DNA from: Zygnema circumcarinatum
Lineage: Eukaryota; Streptophyta; Zygnematophyceae; Zygnematales; Zygnemataceae
Direction: 5' to 3'
Assembly (NCBI GenBank): GCA_037447605.1
Contig: CM074806.1
Span: 3,097,348 to 3,161,347, forward strand
Length of the DNA stretch: 64,000 nt
Below the pieces are notes generated by a model. The model was not told the origin of the DNA. It searched no databases and was given only the letters and a program-made list of their open reading frames with translations. The translations under genes and the position numbers were made by a program. Shown here piece after piece: positions 1-13,371 of this stretch. Within the stretch, counting starts at the first letter, position 1; each line of letters opens with the position of its first letter.

Positions 1-178
1 TTCCCGTCTATTTTTGCCACCAGTATCGGTAGCCCGCGTCTCTTTCTCTCTTTTCTCCCTCCCTCTCTCTTTCTCTTGCTCTTTATATCTAAGAAGAGAT
101 GTCCATACTGCACTTGATCTACAGAACTTGACTTGCCTTTACTGAAAATGAGGACTCCCCTCCTCATGCCACCAACAG

Positions 179-1295
179 GTTCTTGAAAATCTGACGAGCC
201 ATTCCCATCAGCTCGTGGATGCAAGATCCGCTGGGCGGTAAGTGCAGCATTTGTTTCTAATCGCAATGCCTCCAATTGCCGTAGTTCCACGACTAAATTG
301 GACATGGTTTCAACCTTCTCTTCATGTTTATTCGAGTTCTTTGGTGCCAAGTTCACTTGCGAAAGGCAGCATTAGAGCACCCGGCTTAAAAATGTTTAAA
401 AATTTGAGTAAGGGTGGAGTTCATCAAGCGCAATCTATAGTCGATCTTTGTGTTCATGTTTTGAAACGTGTGCAGATTCATCGGGGTTGATCCAGAGCCA
501 AGGGCGGGAATACGAGGAGGCCATATTCCTGGTAGTGCAAACGTGCCATTTCCAAAAGTAAGTTCATCACCACCTCAAGTGCCCGCCCCCACCCCCCTCC
601 TTCATCTCTCCTTGTTTCGTTCCTCCCTTTCTCTCTCTGTGTCTACCCCTCCCCCCCTCTCCCTCTACCCAACACTCACACCCTTCTTACAGACTCAGAG
701 CAATCAACTTATGTTTGGAAGCGGGTACAGGTGCTAACTTCAGAAAAGTTTCTTCGCGATCCAGTGGAACTCAATGCAATTTTTGAGACCGCAGGTGAGG
801 ACGGGTCTCTGTTTACGTTCTCGCTAATGTCGTCCAAGCGCAGTGCTGCAGACACTCACACTTATTTCCACCACTTTATGATAGCGAGCCGCCTCCTGCT
901 TTGTGTTTTGTGTTTCCCTCAGGGTTGGCGTTAGACCGCCCGGTGGTGGCGTCATGCGGGACAGGTGTCACAGCATGCGTTCTTGCACTTGTAAGAAGAT
1001 CTCTCTCCTTCAAATCTTCAAATTCACCTTCTTGTGCAAGGAGCTTGCAAATGTGGTCCTGAATGTGAGTGTGTCCTTTCGTTGGGCATCCCGTTAGCGA
1101 AAGTATGGAGAGAGGGAGGAAGTGGGAGAGCATAGTTGTGGTATTTGTACTTGGTAAGGACGGCTGTGTTCGCTGCAGGCCCTGCATGAGGTCGGGAAGA
1201 AGGACGTACCCGTCTACGACGGGTCGTGGACGGAGTGGGGCTCTCGAGAGGACACGCCCGTGGCCACTGCGAAGACGGGGCAGGCTTCGAGCTGA
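179..1295 (+). CDS. Thiosulfate/3-mercaptopyruvate sulfurtransferase, C-terminal part (rhodanese family)
   Basis: Five exons are visible: 179-237, 476-557, 731-794, 923-990 and 1179-1295. They encode the last 129 residues; the start lies left of the window. The family moves sulfur from thiosulfate or 3-mercaptopyruvate to cyanide or thiols, usually in mitochondria or cytosol. The exons read through the second rhodanese domain in order: LVDARSAGR at the domain start, GIRGGHIPGSANVPFP, then the active-site loop ASCGTGVTA with the persulfide-forming Cys at codon 955-957. The end is VPVYDGSWTEWG, the typical plant sulfurtransferase C-terminus. All junctions are GT-AG and in phase. Bases 1-178 look like intron (pyrimidine-rich). 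The match to plant two-domain STR1/STR2 proteins is close, but substrate preference and compartment cannot be read from this half. Confidence 0.93.
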
Positions 1296-3260
1296 GGCTG
1301 GGGGCGGCATGCATGCGTGCATGCTGTTGTTGTACATGAGGACACGCCGTCGACACAAGGGATGGGTCCCACGAGTTGTTGTGTACAACTTTTGTTCATA
1401 AATGGCATGTTTGGCATTTTGCACCTTGCGTTGTTCGTGCGGCCAAACCCAAAAGCAGCAGCATTCCGACGAAGGCATTGCGCATCCCCCCCTTGGCGCA
1501 TCACTTTTTGAAGTACGGTACCGTACGGTCCTCTGAGGCGCCCAATTGAGAGCGCGTGCATGCTGGAGAGGGAAGAAATCCTCAATGCGACTACGACGGT
1601 CTTGCCGTACTTTTTCGTACAATACGGCAACCTGGTAGCCGTACCAAGTAAAGACTTCCAGGAAAGTTCCTGGATCTCCCTCTGTCTCTTCCCCCCCCCC
1701 CTCCCCCTCCCCCTCCTCCCCCTGTTATTGTAAAACGTCACACAACATGGAACTGCTACCGCACTGTGTAAAGACGACACTCCGGCACTCTAACGGCGCT
1801 GCAACTGAACACTCACTGCCCGTAGACTACTGTATGCGATCTGCATGGAGGTGCGAGGTTCCATGCCCGTGTGGGCGCCGTTCCACATCATATAACCACG
1901 TGTTCCGCGTATGGAACGGCCGTACGCTCGAGCGAGCGCATCTCGCGCGATTCCCCCTCGCGTGGCGCGGCGGCGAGTGGCGTCATGTTCGTACATTGCG
2001 TACGTCATCCGTCAGCCGACCGACCCCGCCATCATTCCCGCACGACAAAAAGATTCTCCCCCGCCCCCAGCGCGGCTGTAGCCCTGACCCGCAACTGTAG
2101 CGCCGCCGCTGGATCCGTCCATCCACGTCCGGGCGCGCCGCCCTCGTCTGGCGCCGGGCGGGCGGCTGACCGGGAGGGGGGCGGGGTCGCGGCACATGGC
2201 GGGGTCCTGGCTGGCCGGCCGCGCGCACTGAACTGTTGGGGGAGGGCGCTACAGTGCCGCCCGCGCGAGTCCACCCCGCGGGTCTACCAGCGGGGCTGTA
2301 CGGCACAAGGCCGTACAGGCTGGCTGGCGGCCCTGCCCCGGGCGGCCCGCCCCCGCCAGCGCGTGCCGCCCGCGGGGAATCTGCGGGAGCAAGTTGGCGC
2401 CGTACCGTACGGAGGGGATGGATCCGCAGCTCGATCGGGCGCGGGCCCGGGCGGGCGGGCCGCCTCGCTGCGCGTGTTCGCTGGTCTGGGCGGAAAGGAG
2501 CCGTACCGTACGGCCTTGCCCACATTGAGGACGCGGACCGCGTGCGCTGGACGGACGGCAAAAAAAAAACATTCGGATCGCGGCCACGTGGCGCGCGGGG
2601 AGGGCGCCGCGTCGCCGTCTGGGGGCCGGGGAGGCGCCCAACTGTCAGGCAGGCAGGCAGGCACGCAGGCAGGCGTAGGAGGGCGCTGGGCAACGGGGCT
2701 GCAAGGGAGGGAGGGAGGGAGGGAGGGAGGGAGGGAGGGAGGCCTGAGGGAAGGGGACCTACTCTCCTGGCGGTGGCCTTCTTGGGAGAGCTTCACTGAA
2801 AAGGGAAGAGGTTTCTAGCAGATGAGTTCTATGTGCAAGAGGCACTTTTGCTGGCAATCCATGAGCTTTCCTTCTGAGGTTGTTCGATGATCTCATCCTG
2901 GCAGTCGCAGCACATGTGCTGCAGCCTATGAAACATCGAACACCTTCTGAGTGAGTTAGTTGTTTGAGTCCGTCAGGGCATCATGAGTGCGCCTGAAGCC
3001 TCTGCTATCTATAGGCTTCCTCAAGCTTTGGATGTATATTCACTTTTGCCGGGTTATCCGAAAGATTAGGATTTGATTCTTATCGCAATCTCTTTGACAG
3101 TAAACAGAGCACTTTTTATGCTGACCATTGCCACAATGCTTCCCTCGATAGTGAATTTTCCCAGCCTACGTTTTGCTTAAGTCCTATCTCTCTCCCTCAG
3201 CTCGTCACATGCTCCGATTGGAACTACTACACTTTAGGAATGTCCGTTATAGAAAGATAA
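1296..3260. other. Spacer with CpG-rich block and simple repeats
   Basis: No supported gene. About 1296-1900 is the sulfurtransferase 3' flank, with the self-complementary GTACGGTACCGTAC near 1513. About 1900-2760 is very GC- and CpG-rich with many CCGTACGG words. It also holds a short GGCAGGCAGGCAG run near 2647 and a (GGGA)n tract near 2704-2741. Long open frames on both strands here come from the base bias, not from coding. 2800-3260 is more neutral and may carry an unrecognised 5' exon or leader of the downstream kinase. Confidence 0.6.
2704..2741 (+). repeat. (GGGA)n microsatellite
   Basis: About nine head-to-tail GGGA units follow a GGCA-type run at 2647-2670. The four-base spacing of G-triplets could form a G-quadruplex on the plus strand. 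It lies at the edge of the CpG-rich block, about 600 bp before the first recognised kinase exon. Confidence 0.85.
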
Positions 3261-3350
3261 AGCTCGCCGGTATTGTTGAAAGGCGGTTTCGGAGAGGCCC
3301 CCCTACAAATCTGTCAGCTTGCGAAGGAGCTTTCGCTACCCGAAACATTG

Positions 3351-6300
3351 ATGAAACAATTTGCAAACCTTGTCATCGTGTGGCATCCACCTGAAAAAGT
3401 ATTCAGCCGCATTGAGACTTCAGGAATGGCCCTGGCAGCTGATGAGGAGTTGCATTGCAAAACATGCAGCTGCAAGGGAGAGGCAGCGGAGAGAACTGTC
3501 GAGTTAGCGAACACAAACGCTCCGGGATCACTAGTGAGAAGCATGGTTCAGCAAGCAATGACAATTCAGTTTGTTTTGAATGCCAGCAACGCAGAGGTGG
3601 TTACAGCCAGCAGAGGGGCAACGAAAGCATTGGGTTTCAGTCAAGAGGAATTTTCAGGGGTGAGTTTTGAGAAATGTCTATTGCTTTCTACAGTGTATCG
3701 TTGTCCCCCCTCTGATATTCCTCAAGCAGTTGAAACAAAGGAGTCAAAGCACAGTCAGTTGCATTGTCAGTTGTAGTGAGGTTTCTCCCTCGCCTTGCCG
3801 ATTAACTGCTTGCTTGCCATTAGAACAACTTACCTCCACTACTATTGGCCAGTCTTGTTTCGCCTTTTGGATACATTCACCATGACTTTTGCATTTTGAC
3901 TTTCCCCAACCGTGCCCATCAATACTGCCTGTCAAACTTCAAGACGGAAACTGTTAGTTGCACCTTCCGAGATTTTCTCTGCACGCAGCTCCTCTCTTCT
4001 TCTTCTTCTTCGCAGGAGTTCACCATTAACGTGTCATGCTCGTGAGAGAAGTTTTCTGGCTGTTTCGTGTTCGTGGAGCTTCTATAGGATTACCGAATTC
4101 CGCTGAACTTGCTGGCTGCACATTCTTTTTTTTATTTTAATGTTCCATTCCCGAAATGAAAATGTAGTTACTATAGACAACAACAACTTGAACAAGAGTC
4201 GTTGTGACGGGCTTGTTCTGCCAACTTGGAATGAGTGGATAATTCAGAAGTACCAATTTTAAATCTTCGTTCGTACTGTATAATGACTAGCTTTAGACAT
4301 TTCAAATTGCAAGGAAGCTGACGGCATTCTGTGTCTATACGTTACGAAAGTTTGGAAATCATGAAGTCTATCTCCTTAGTCCATTCCCTAACATCTCAAT
4401 CCAATTCTTCCAATTCTTTCAATTTCTTCTTCAATTTTTTCCTGCCAGACTTTTGCCCTAACTTCGTAACCACCTTCATTTTCCCTCGTATTGCAACAGG
4501 TCTCCCTGCTTAACATGATAGAGGATTTAGCCGTGGAGCAATGGAAAGCTGCTGTACATAGTCTAACATCAAGAGAACAGGATATCGTCTCTTTCAAGGC
4601 ACTTCTAGGAAGAAAATCACACATAAAAAATCTGGGGGTACAGGGCAGAGCAGAGCAGAGCAGAGTTGAAGACAGCAGAGAAGAACATTTAGACCAGAAA
4701 GAAGACAGGAGAGAAGCTTCAGCCAGCAACGGGAATTCAAACTCTCAGTTTGAGGCAATAGAAGGGCCTGCAAGAAACTTTAAGAATTCACCAGCAAGAC
4801 CTGGTCGTCCCAAGCATGTCCGCTTACGGACAGATGGAAGGAGAGTTAGTTTTGAGGAGAGAGTGGCTCCTCGAGTTATACAGAATGGGATAGTTGGAAG
4901 AGCTCCAGGCCAAGAAACGTCAAACATTAATGGAACGCCAGGATCATGGAATACGGGGAAGAGTGATAGTGAATTGGGCATGGCTCAATCATTTGGGTGG
5001 GGCATAGTGCGATTTGCATCACGAACCTTGAGGGGTCGTAGGTCAAAAAAATCCAGTCGAAAGAAGCAACCAATAGGCGCTCCAGAAAATGAGGCTGTGC
5101 CTCATTCTGCTTCGGGGTTAGGTGCGGAGGAAAGAGGGATACTACCAGCAACAATTGACCTGCAGTTCTTCGACCTGGATGGACAGAAGGAACTCGTGGC
5201 CATTGGTGAGTGGCTATGCTAGGGCCTTCAATGACTTAAACTCGCAAGATTCACATGAGGTGGGCTACTAGAGACAAGAGCATTTCTGTGCTAGCCTCCA
5301 TTATGGGGCAGAATATGTGCGTGATTTTTTCGCCAATGTCTTTGTGGACTGAAGAACTTAGAAACTCTAAGATGGGCCACGCAGAAGGTGAACTAGAGTG
5401 CAGGTAGTAGAGGACTGCTAAAGGTCTTGCTTTGCTTTCCAAACATTGACTTCATTGGGTTGTAAGTGCCGTGTTGAATCGTGAATCATAAACCGAGTGG
5501 TCTTTTTCCAATGCAGTGCATCCTACACCTGAACAGTTTACATACCATTTGGAGCTCCATCAAGCCGAGCGAAAAGCTCAGCTCTTGGATCAAGCTGGAG
5601 TAGGCCAAGTTGTTCTCGACGTTTTCGAAGGCATCATCACCAACTGTAGCACCACAGCTGCTCAGCTGTTGAATGCTTTTACAGAGACTCCCGTTGGGCA
5701 GACTCTGGAAAGTTTCATTCTGCCAGAGTATGCAGACATTTATGCGGTGAGTGGTGCAAACGTATTCCTAATTATCGTTTCATCATAGATTTCGTGCTAG
5801 CGAAACGACGGGGAGGCGGTTATTTGGATATCCAGGGTTATTATGGGGTGGAGACCGCAAGAATGTGGGTATCATGTTTTTAATACTTGTTTCTATCAAT
5901 GTAGCTACCAATGTAGCGCAAAGAAAAACTGCATTGGAACTGCAGTAGTGATGTACCAGCATGCATTCTTATGCTGCAAAGCAACGGGCATCACAATATT
6001 CTGTGATGTATTGAGGCTAGGCGCACTGCCATCACGTTTTCTCGTAGAGGAGGATGTCAGGTAGACTTGCGACGCACAGGATCATTCCAATGATGCCCGA
6101 TTGAAGTTGGGAAAAGTTGAAGTCACATGAAGTGTGACTCCCGTTCTCCTCAGGGTTACTCAGAAAACATTAGCTGAGGGATATAAGCAAACTCATGAAA
6201 TGTCTTGAATTCAAAGAATCAGATCTTGCAAACCTGCCAGACTAGTAGGATTTATGTTTTCCAGTGGGGTATGGCTGTGCATCCTGCTCAGAATACACAA

Positions 6301-9300
6301 AATCAGAAGCATGTCACCACATGTAGAAGTTTTATCCCCTTGATAGAAAGAGCATTGGCCAGCTTGCAGGACGGCACACTTGACCAGAAGTTGCACGGAG
6401 ATACTCTCAGCGACTATTGAACACTTATTAGCTCGCCACTTCGGCAACATCGTTCGCCCAATTAAATAATAACAATTTAGAATTCATTGTACTGCTTGTT
6501 GATGAAACGTTGGTGATGTCTACAGCATGATGTATTCATTTATTGAACCGGAAGCTTAAGAGTGGACCATGGGGTGATCTCACTGACCTTCTTTCTTCTT
6601 GCGCCGTTCCCGCAGGAGGAGTTGGACAAGGTGTGCAGTAATGCGGAGGACCGTGGGCAGATGGAGCTTCAGCTCAATCGTCCGAATGGTGGAGAGCTGT
6701 GGGTTCGCATTGGAATGATACGGTCATTTCAAAGGCTCTCGGGAGGCCAGAAGGATGACTTCATTGTTTGCTCCCTGGAGGATATTAGTGAATCAAAGAA
6801 GCAGGTAAATTATATGAGGGCCCATCAGCAGATGTCAACAGAACTGGACTCTTTGCAGTAATTGTTCGTGACGACTAGAAAGCAGCGTGGGGTCTCCATT
6901 CTTATGCTTGCAATGTGAAGACCAATATGTATGGTGGAATCAATTCTTTGTAGCTTGTTTTGGGAAAGGAAAGCAAGTTATCAGCTTTAACAGATTGCTT
7001 CACCGTGGAAAGGATGGAAACACGTTTTAGCTTTGAGGATACACGTTCCGGCTTGCAGGATATTGGCTCTTGATTCTTGAAATCCTTTTCTTTTGCAACT
7101 TGCAAGTTATGGCTGATGAATCCTTCTATTTCATTGTTAGCAACTCAATGATACAGCGCAAATGCGGTGTATTCTGCAGCGGCGATTATCAGTCAATATT
7201 GAGGTTTTTCTCCCTTTTCTATTGTCTTGGACGTTTGAATCATATTTCACTCTAATCGCTTATTGGGAACTTGTGAAGGTGCAGATGATAAATCCAAGTG
7301 ACATATTCATCGAAAAGTTGAAGTCTACATTGGAGGCATTATGGATGGGAGCATGTTTAGTGTGTACATTGTCCTCAGGAAACGAAGGAGTCTTCACAAA
7401 TGAAGCTTTGGAAACTGCCCTGGGGCTCAGGCAGGAGGAAACTTCCAGCTTACAGACATTTCTGGAGCTGCTGTACGGGGAGAATGCTGACAAAGCAAGA
7501 GCTGCTTACAACAAAAGAAGCGAAGGAGGTCTAACAAGTGCAGACATACAAGGTGGTGTAACATTCAAGGTAATTAATTTATGGAGAATGAGAAAGGAAG
7601 TATGTCGACGAAACGAATGAGGCGCGTGTGAATTGAGTTGGCTCACCTTTCATATGGCTTTGCCGAGGTCTTCATGAACTGTAGAGCAGTACCTAGGGTT
7701 TGTACTTTATCCATATTGCAGTAGTGCTGTGTGTGTTTTGGGAGTAAACGGATTAGTCTGTATCCGTGACCAGGGGTATCAGCTTCACAGGCGTTTACCG
7801 TATCTAAAACCCTTGCCAGATGCTCAATCCTGAGGTCATCCCTGTAGACTTTGGAGTCTTATGGCACATTGGGTTCTGAAGTACAACTTTGAAAGCCTAA
7901 TAATACATTTATGGAAGTAGACAGGTATGAGCGTGAATAGTGAATGTCGCACTTTCAACCTCTGCTTGGGGACTTTGGAGATAATTCGCCATTAGTGCGG
8001 CCTTCAATCAGTCTTTATCGATGCTAATAGATATGAAAGGTCTGTGGGTGGTGCGGCGCAGCATAAAGATGGGTCTTTGCGGTACCTCGACGTTCATGCA
8101 CAACAGCTTGAGGTTGGGGTGTTGTGGTTCGTCTGTGACATGACAGAGAAGCAGCGAACACTCAACAAGTATCTTGCTTTGTTTGAAGAGTCTTCAGTGA
8201 GTTGTACTGTGCCCTCTGCTAGCTGGATGCAGAGTTGCAATGGGGATCAAATCACAAGGAAACATTTGGGGAACGGTCGTTTGGCTTAAGGAAAACTTCT
8301 GGTGCCTGATGGTTCAAGAGGTTTTTTTGCTGACAAGCAGGAAAGGCACACACATGAGTAACTCTCCTGGTCTACTTGATTTCGCCCTGAATTGTTTCAG
8401 AAGCTGTGAACAGTCATCCCTTGGCATAAAGATTCACCTTCATCTTTACAGTTGTTCCCTCGCTTCGCTTATCTTCGTCCTTCAACTTTTTCTGTCATCG
8501 CCTAGCTTTTTCCTTAGAACTATTAGTCATGCATCTTCTTCCCTAGAAAAACTAACTCCGTTAGGGCTTCCATTATTTTCACCCCCTGAGTTTTCTTCGC
8601 TCCTTGCTCATCTCTATGTGCAACCCGAGTTTCTTATCTTACTGCATTCGTGGCATTCGTTCCCTCTTACAAACCATTCATGTCATAAAGTTCACTTTCG
8701 TTTTCCCTCTTCTTCATGAGCCCCAACTTTGACTGCAGTGGCGCTGGCAAAATGTAGACTCCATGTCTAATGTTACAGTCAATTCGCTGCAAGAAATGGA
8801 TGAAGCATTGTATGCTGGAGGATGGCTTAAAATCAAAGGGTTCTATGGCCAGTTATTCTTTTGCCATGAGAAGCAGGTCATCCTTGTCACTTTTGTCCGT
8901 TATACTTGTAAATCCCAAAACCAGACGCTTTCCACCAGCAAATGACTTTAAGGACACTTTTTCATACTACTGTTGTTGATGTTCTATTTTTTGTGGGCAG
9001 GACCCAAAAATGTTATGCAATGAAAAAGGCGAAATTGTCAACTGTAACGAAATGGCCTTAAAGGTCTTGGGTTGCTCAGAAAAGACGGAAGTTTTGGGAA
9101 AAACTCCCTTGCAGCTGTCAGCAGGACGGCAGCCTGAGCTTCCTCAAGAAGACATCGACTTTCTTATTCGCGAAAGCTTTGCGGAGGAGGAGCCTTCGGC
9201 TCGACGGATAGAATGGAACTTCCGTCAGTCAGATGGACAAGATTTTCCTGTAGAGGTGCTGATGAAGTTGTTGCGAGTTAATGGCGAGCCGTTGTTCTTG

Positions 9301-12300
9301 ATGGTGTGGCACGACATGCGACTGGTGAAGAAGCATGAGGCGGAAATGAAATTGGCAAAGGAACTCGCGGAGAAGGCTAGCATGCACAAATCGCAGTTCT
9401 TGGCAAACATGAGTCATGAGATCCGCACACCCATGAATGGTAAGCGAGGAAATGAAAATTGAAAATGACGATCATTCAGTCAGCGCTTCAGAATGATACT
9501 AAGGATGAATGAGGAAAAGTGCTAAGGATGCACTCATGATCAACGACATGGTTGTTTCGGAAATATCGATCAATTATTGAAGAGTATCACTGGAGGATTG
9601 GAGGTCTCTATCGTCTATTGGCAAGAAATCTAAAAAGGCCATTTCTGGTTAGGCTGAAGCTGTTGTCGTTTGTAATCAGAATATGCTGCGATCACGCTGT
9701 AGGGTTCGTTACCTTCAGAACCTTCAGGTGTCAAAACTATGCCTTGCTATCTTGCTTTCACAAGAAGATGCAACACATCCAATTTCTCGCAAACTAGCGT
9801 GCCTTCATCCCTCCAATCCTTCCTGAACCCTTATTTTTTTCGTGTTTGTCAAACCAGGTGTTATTGGTGTTGCAGAACTTCTTCTAGACACTCCGCTGAC
9901 GGCCGAGCAGAGGTCAATGCTAGAGATGATCTGCTCTTCGGGAGACAATCTGCTGCGAATCATTTCGGATGTACTTGACTTGAGTAAAATTGAGGGAGAA
10001 ATGCTTATTATTGAATTCAGTGAATTTAACTTGCGGAAGCATCTACAGGAGGCCATGGCTCTGGAAGATGTCGTTATTCGAGACAAAGGCCTCGAGGTAT
10101 TGAATCTTTTATCCTGGAGACGAGATTCGAAATATTACAGAAAGGATTACGGAAGCGGTGACTAACTCTATTTTCACTTCTGAGACTGCAATGGGGTCAC
10201 TCAGGACAAAGCGCTATTCCTTGTGTAGAACCGAGTCGCCCAGGTCCTCGCAGGGGTGCTATCAGCTCAGTTATTTTGGACTGGAAGATTTGTCTGTGAT
10301 AAGCTGTTTCCAGGAGGGCTTTCGTTAGAGTCCTTTCATAATGAAAGTTAAGCATGAGGCCCTATAGCACTGTACTATGCTTGTAAATTGAAACACCCCA
10401 GAACAGTGCTTTCGCTTCTCAATTGCATCCCATTTTTCAGGTGACATAACGCTGAAGACTGCTTGGTGGCTTTATTGTAAATCAGCTATGCACGGAGGTG
10501 GCTGATAACGTTCCACAGACGGTTGTTGGAGACATAGTTCGCATTCGACAAGTTCTGTTGAATCTGGTGAACAACGCGGCGAAGTTCACTGACGAGTTAG
10601 TGTTCTTGCCATACCCGAATGTCAGCCCACCTCTTTTTTGCTCTGTTCCTGCGGCTTCTGATGAGGGAAGCTCAACAGGCTTCTCACGGGAATGTTTATG
10701 TAACAGTTAAATGTTCTTTATCTGCAATATTTGATTCCAATCAATCGCCTTTAACTATCGGAATGGGGACTTGAATAATACTGGGGTACTGTTCTACTTA
10801 TGAAGAAAACAGCCCATGTAATTCTTGCTTCAGACCAATTTTGGGAGGGCTTGATCGCCTGTTCTTTGTAATTCGTTGATTGCAGCGGAAAGATCACAGT
10901 GAAAGTCACTATGGAAAAAATGGAAGGACGACGGCGTGAATCTATGGAGGCCTTAGTAGGGCTAAAGGAGCGAAGTGATGAGCAGATTATCGTACGGTAC
11001 GAGGTGACAGACACTGGTGTTGGAATCGCTCCGCATGTGCAGGACCGGCTTTTCGAAGCGTTTATGCAGGTACAGCTGAAGATTGGATTTGACTTCTCTT
11101 ATGCTCCTATCAAGTCTACATAAGAACAACAGTGGAAGGGATCTGACACGGTGTAAAGATTCGCAGTTAAACTTGACGATGGATGCATGATTGATGTGTG
11201 TAGGAAGGCGGAAGAGATGTAATGGTGTTGATCCACTTGCAATTGGTACGGGTGCTTTGTTGGCTTTGGTTGGTTAATTGTTGTTTCTGTTTGCTTCCTA
11301 TAATGTGGCTTCTCACTGATCTCACCTTACCTTGCAGGCTGATAACTCTACGTCTCGCGAATATGGGGGAACTGGTCCGTTTACATCAATTTCCCCTTTT
11401 TATGTCCCTTTTTCTGCAGCACTTGTAGGATTCCAATCTCAACTCTGTAACTGCTCATTTTGTGGTTCGTGTTTTCCTTTGCTTCACAGGTCTGGGGCTC
11501 GCGATCTGCAAATCGTTGGTGAATTTGATGGGTGGAGAAATTGGAGTAAATAGTATTCCAAAGCAGGTATTAACTGAAGTGACTAGCCTGGCCGTGGCTG
11601 ATACTCTATTTGTGGTGGAGAATTTATTTACTTTCCCTTTCTCGGGTTGACGGCTTCATTATTCATTGGCATGCCATACTTGTTTCCTGCTTTCATATTG
11701 GGCTGAGATTGGCAGAAGATGAAACGAGTGTATCTGCTTTTCGGGAAGGATGAATATTTCTCTGCAATCAGCTGAGTGCCTGTCAACTTTGCTCTTCTTC
11801 TAGCGCCGGTGATTGACCTGCTCACAAATATGAAGCTAGTCTGGTCACCCTATAATGTGTGGGCAGCCTAGAGTAAGAATGGGGAGGTGTCCCGTTCTAG
11901 GCATCCGCTTGCACTCTGCCACTTTTACTGCTAGCTACCAATGCCTTTAAAACTGACTAACCGTACTGTATTCATGTTCGCTGTGGATGTTTCCTGTTCT
12001 TATGGGTGGACAGGGATCCACGTTTTTCTTCACAGTAGTCTTAGGAGTGAGACACGGAAAGCGGCCACAAATGCGAGGATCAAAGCCGTATTCTGCCAAC
12101 CCCACTGCTCCTCAGCAGAGAGTGAAGCTTCCAGACACAATCAAGACATGGAAGGCGTTAGTCGCAGAAGACAATAAGGTGAATCAGATTGTTGTGACTC
12201 GCATGCTGAAGAACCTTGGAATCAAGTATGAAGTGGTGGACAATGGTGCAAAGGCGCTGCAAGCGTGCACTGAAAATTACTACAACCTTGTGCTCATGGT

Positions 12301-12848
12301 GAGTGAGGCCGGATCCACCAAAGTGGGCGTGTATGTGAATGTTGCGACCCTGTAAGGGTAGGCACAGGACCGTTGTATACACCAAACTGGGAGAATGAAT
12401 AGTCTGACAGAAGGTACTCTAAAATCAGACTTTGGATGGCTAACTGGAGATGTTCTCGCCTATTCTAATCTATCCTCTTGTGATCCGTAGTATGAAGCTT
12501 AATGGCACCGGGCAGTGGTTTAGAGCACAGCCCATTATGCAGGTTTTGTTAACAGGTTGAGGTCACATCACGGCCCTCGTTGGATTGCAGGACTGTCACA
12601 TGCCGGAGATGGATGGTATTGAGGCGACTCGCCGAATCAGGAACATGGAATTGGCGTCTCCAGGGAAGCGGCCCCTCTGCATCGCCGCTTTGACAGCCAG
12701 TGCCTTGAGCCACGAGCGGGAGGCCTGCGAGAAGGCGGGCATGAACTACTTCCTCACCAAGCCCATACGGCCCGCGGATTTAGAGGACCTTGTCCTCACC
12801 ATGCTCGACAAAAAGCCCCTCTTGCGCACCGCCAGTGCTCAAATATAA
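3351..12848 (+). CDS. Cytosolic PAS-domain hybrid histidine kinase (PHK-like)
   Basis: Visible exons are 3351-3659 (open from 3261), 4500-5205, 5517-5746, 6616-6804, 7285-7569, 7996-8196, 8739-8876, 9001-9439, 9858-10096, 10486-10595, 10886-11069, 11338-11374, 11490-11566, 12014-12298 and 12591-12848. From ATG 3351 they give about 1,228 aa, all in phase; an upstream exon is possible. The order is several PAS-like segments (about residues 60-140, 365-500, 505-650 and 715-840), then the H-box MSHEIRTPMNG with its phospho-His at 9415-9417. The ATPase boxes follow: N (LLNLVNNAAKFTD), G1 (DTGVGIA), F and G2 (GGTGLGLAI). The C-terminal receiver has VAEDNKVNQ, MDCHMPEMDG (phospho-Asp at 12591-12593) and the LTKP lysine. 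No membrane segment is seen, so it is probably a soluble sensor acting through a phosphorelay. It resembles PAS-histidine kinases of mosses more than ethylene or cytokinin receptors. Ligand unknown. The 7996 acceptor and the N-terminus are the least certain parts. Confidence 0.9.
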
Positions 12849-13371
12849 GAAGGAACTCCTCTGACTCTCTCAAATCTGCTGATGCTGCCCACGTATGGGC
12901 TGAGGTTGTGGTTCTCTTTAAGCTTCACCTTTTTTAACCTCAAGGCCGACATGTGTCGCGGGGCAGAAACTGTACAAGTATTCATATTCTATGAGAGTGG
13001 CGCCAGAAGAACAGGTGACTCGGCGAAGAAGGAAGATGATCTTGCATTTGTTACGCGGTAGCTCCTCCTTACAATAAGCGACACAGTACGCTCTGCGTTA
13101 GTTAACTGGTCGACTAATTGCATTTTTTGCCGTTCAATGGATTTGTTATTAGAGGAGGTAATGTCAAAGTCCGTTAGGTTGCTTTCTAACAGTGATTTTT
13201 ATTCATAGGAGTTCTTACTCTGGTTCGCCTAGTGAATAGTGTTGACGAAAAACGTAGTGTTTAGGGCTCCGAACAATCGAGGGAGACCTGCGATCGCTTT
13301 GGAGAATGGAATGTGCATACATGTCATTATGGGACTTTGTGGGAAGGAGAGGTTTCCACTAACCCTTTTGG

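Noticed and set aside
1871-2818. Open frames of 130-315 codons on both strands
   Set aside because: They result from GC-rich, stop-poor sequence and (GGGA)n repeats. All are Arg/Gly/Pro-biased with no domain.
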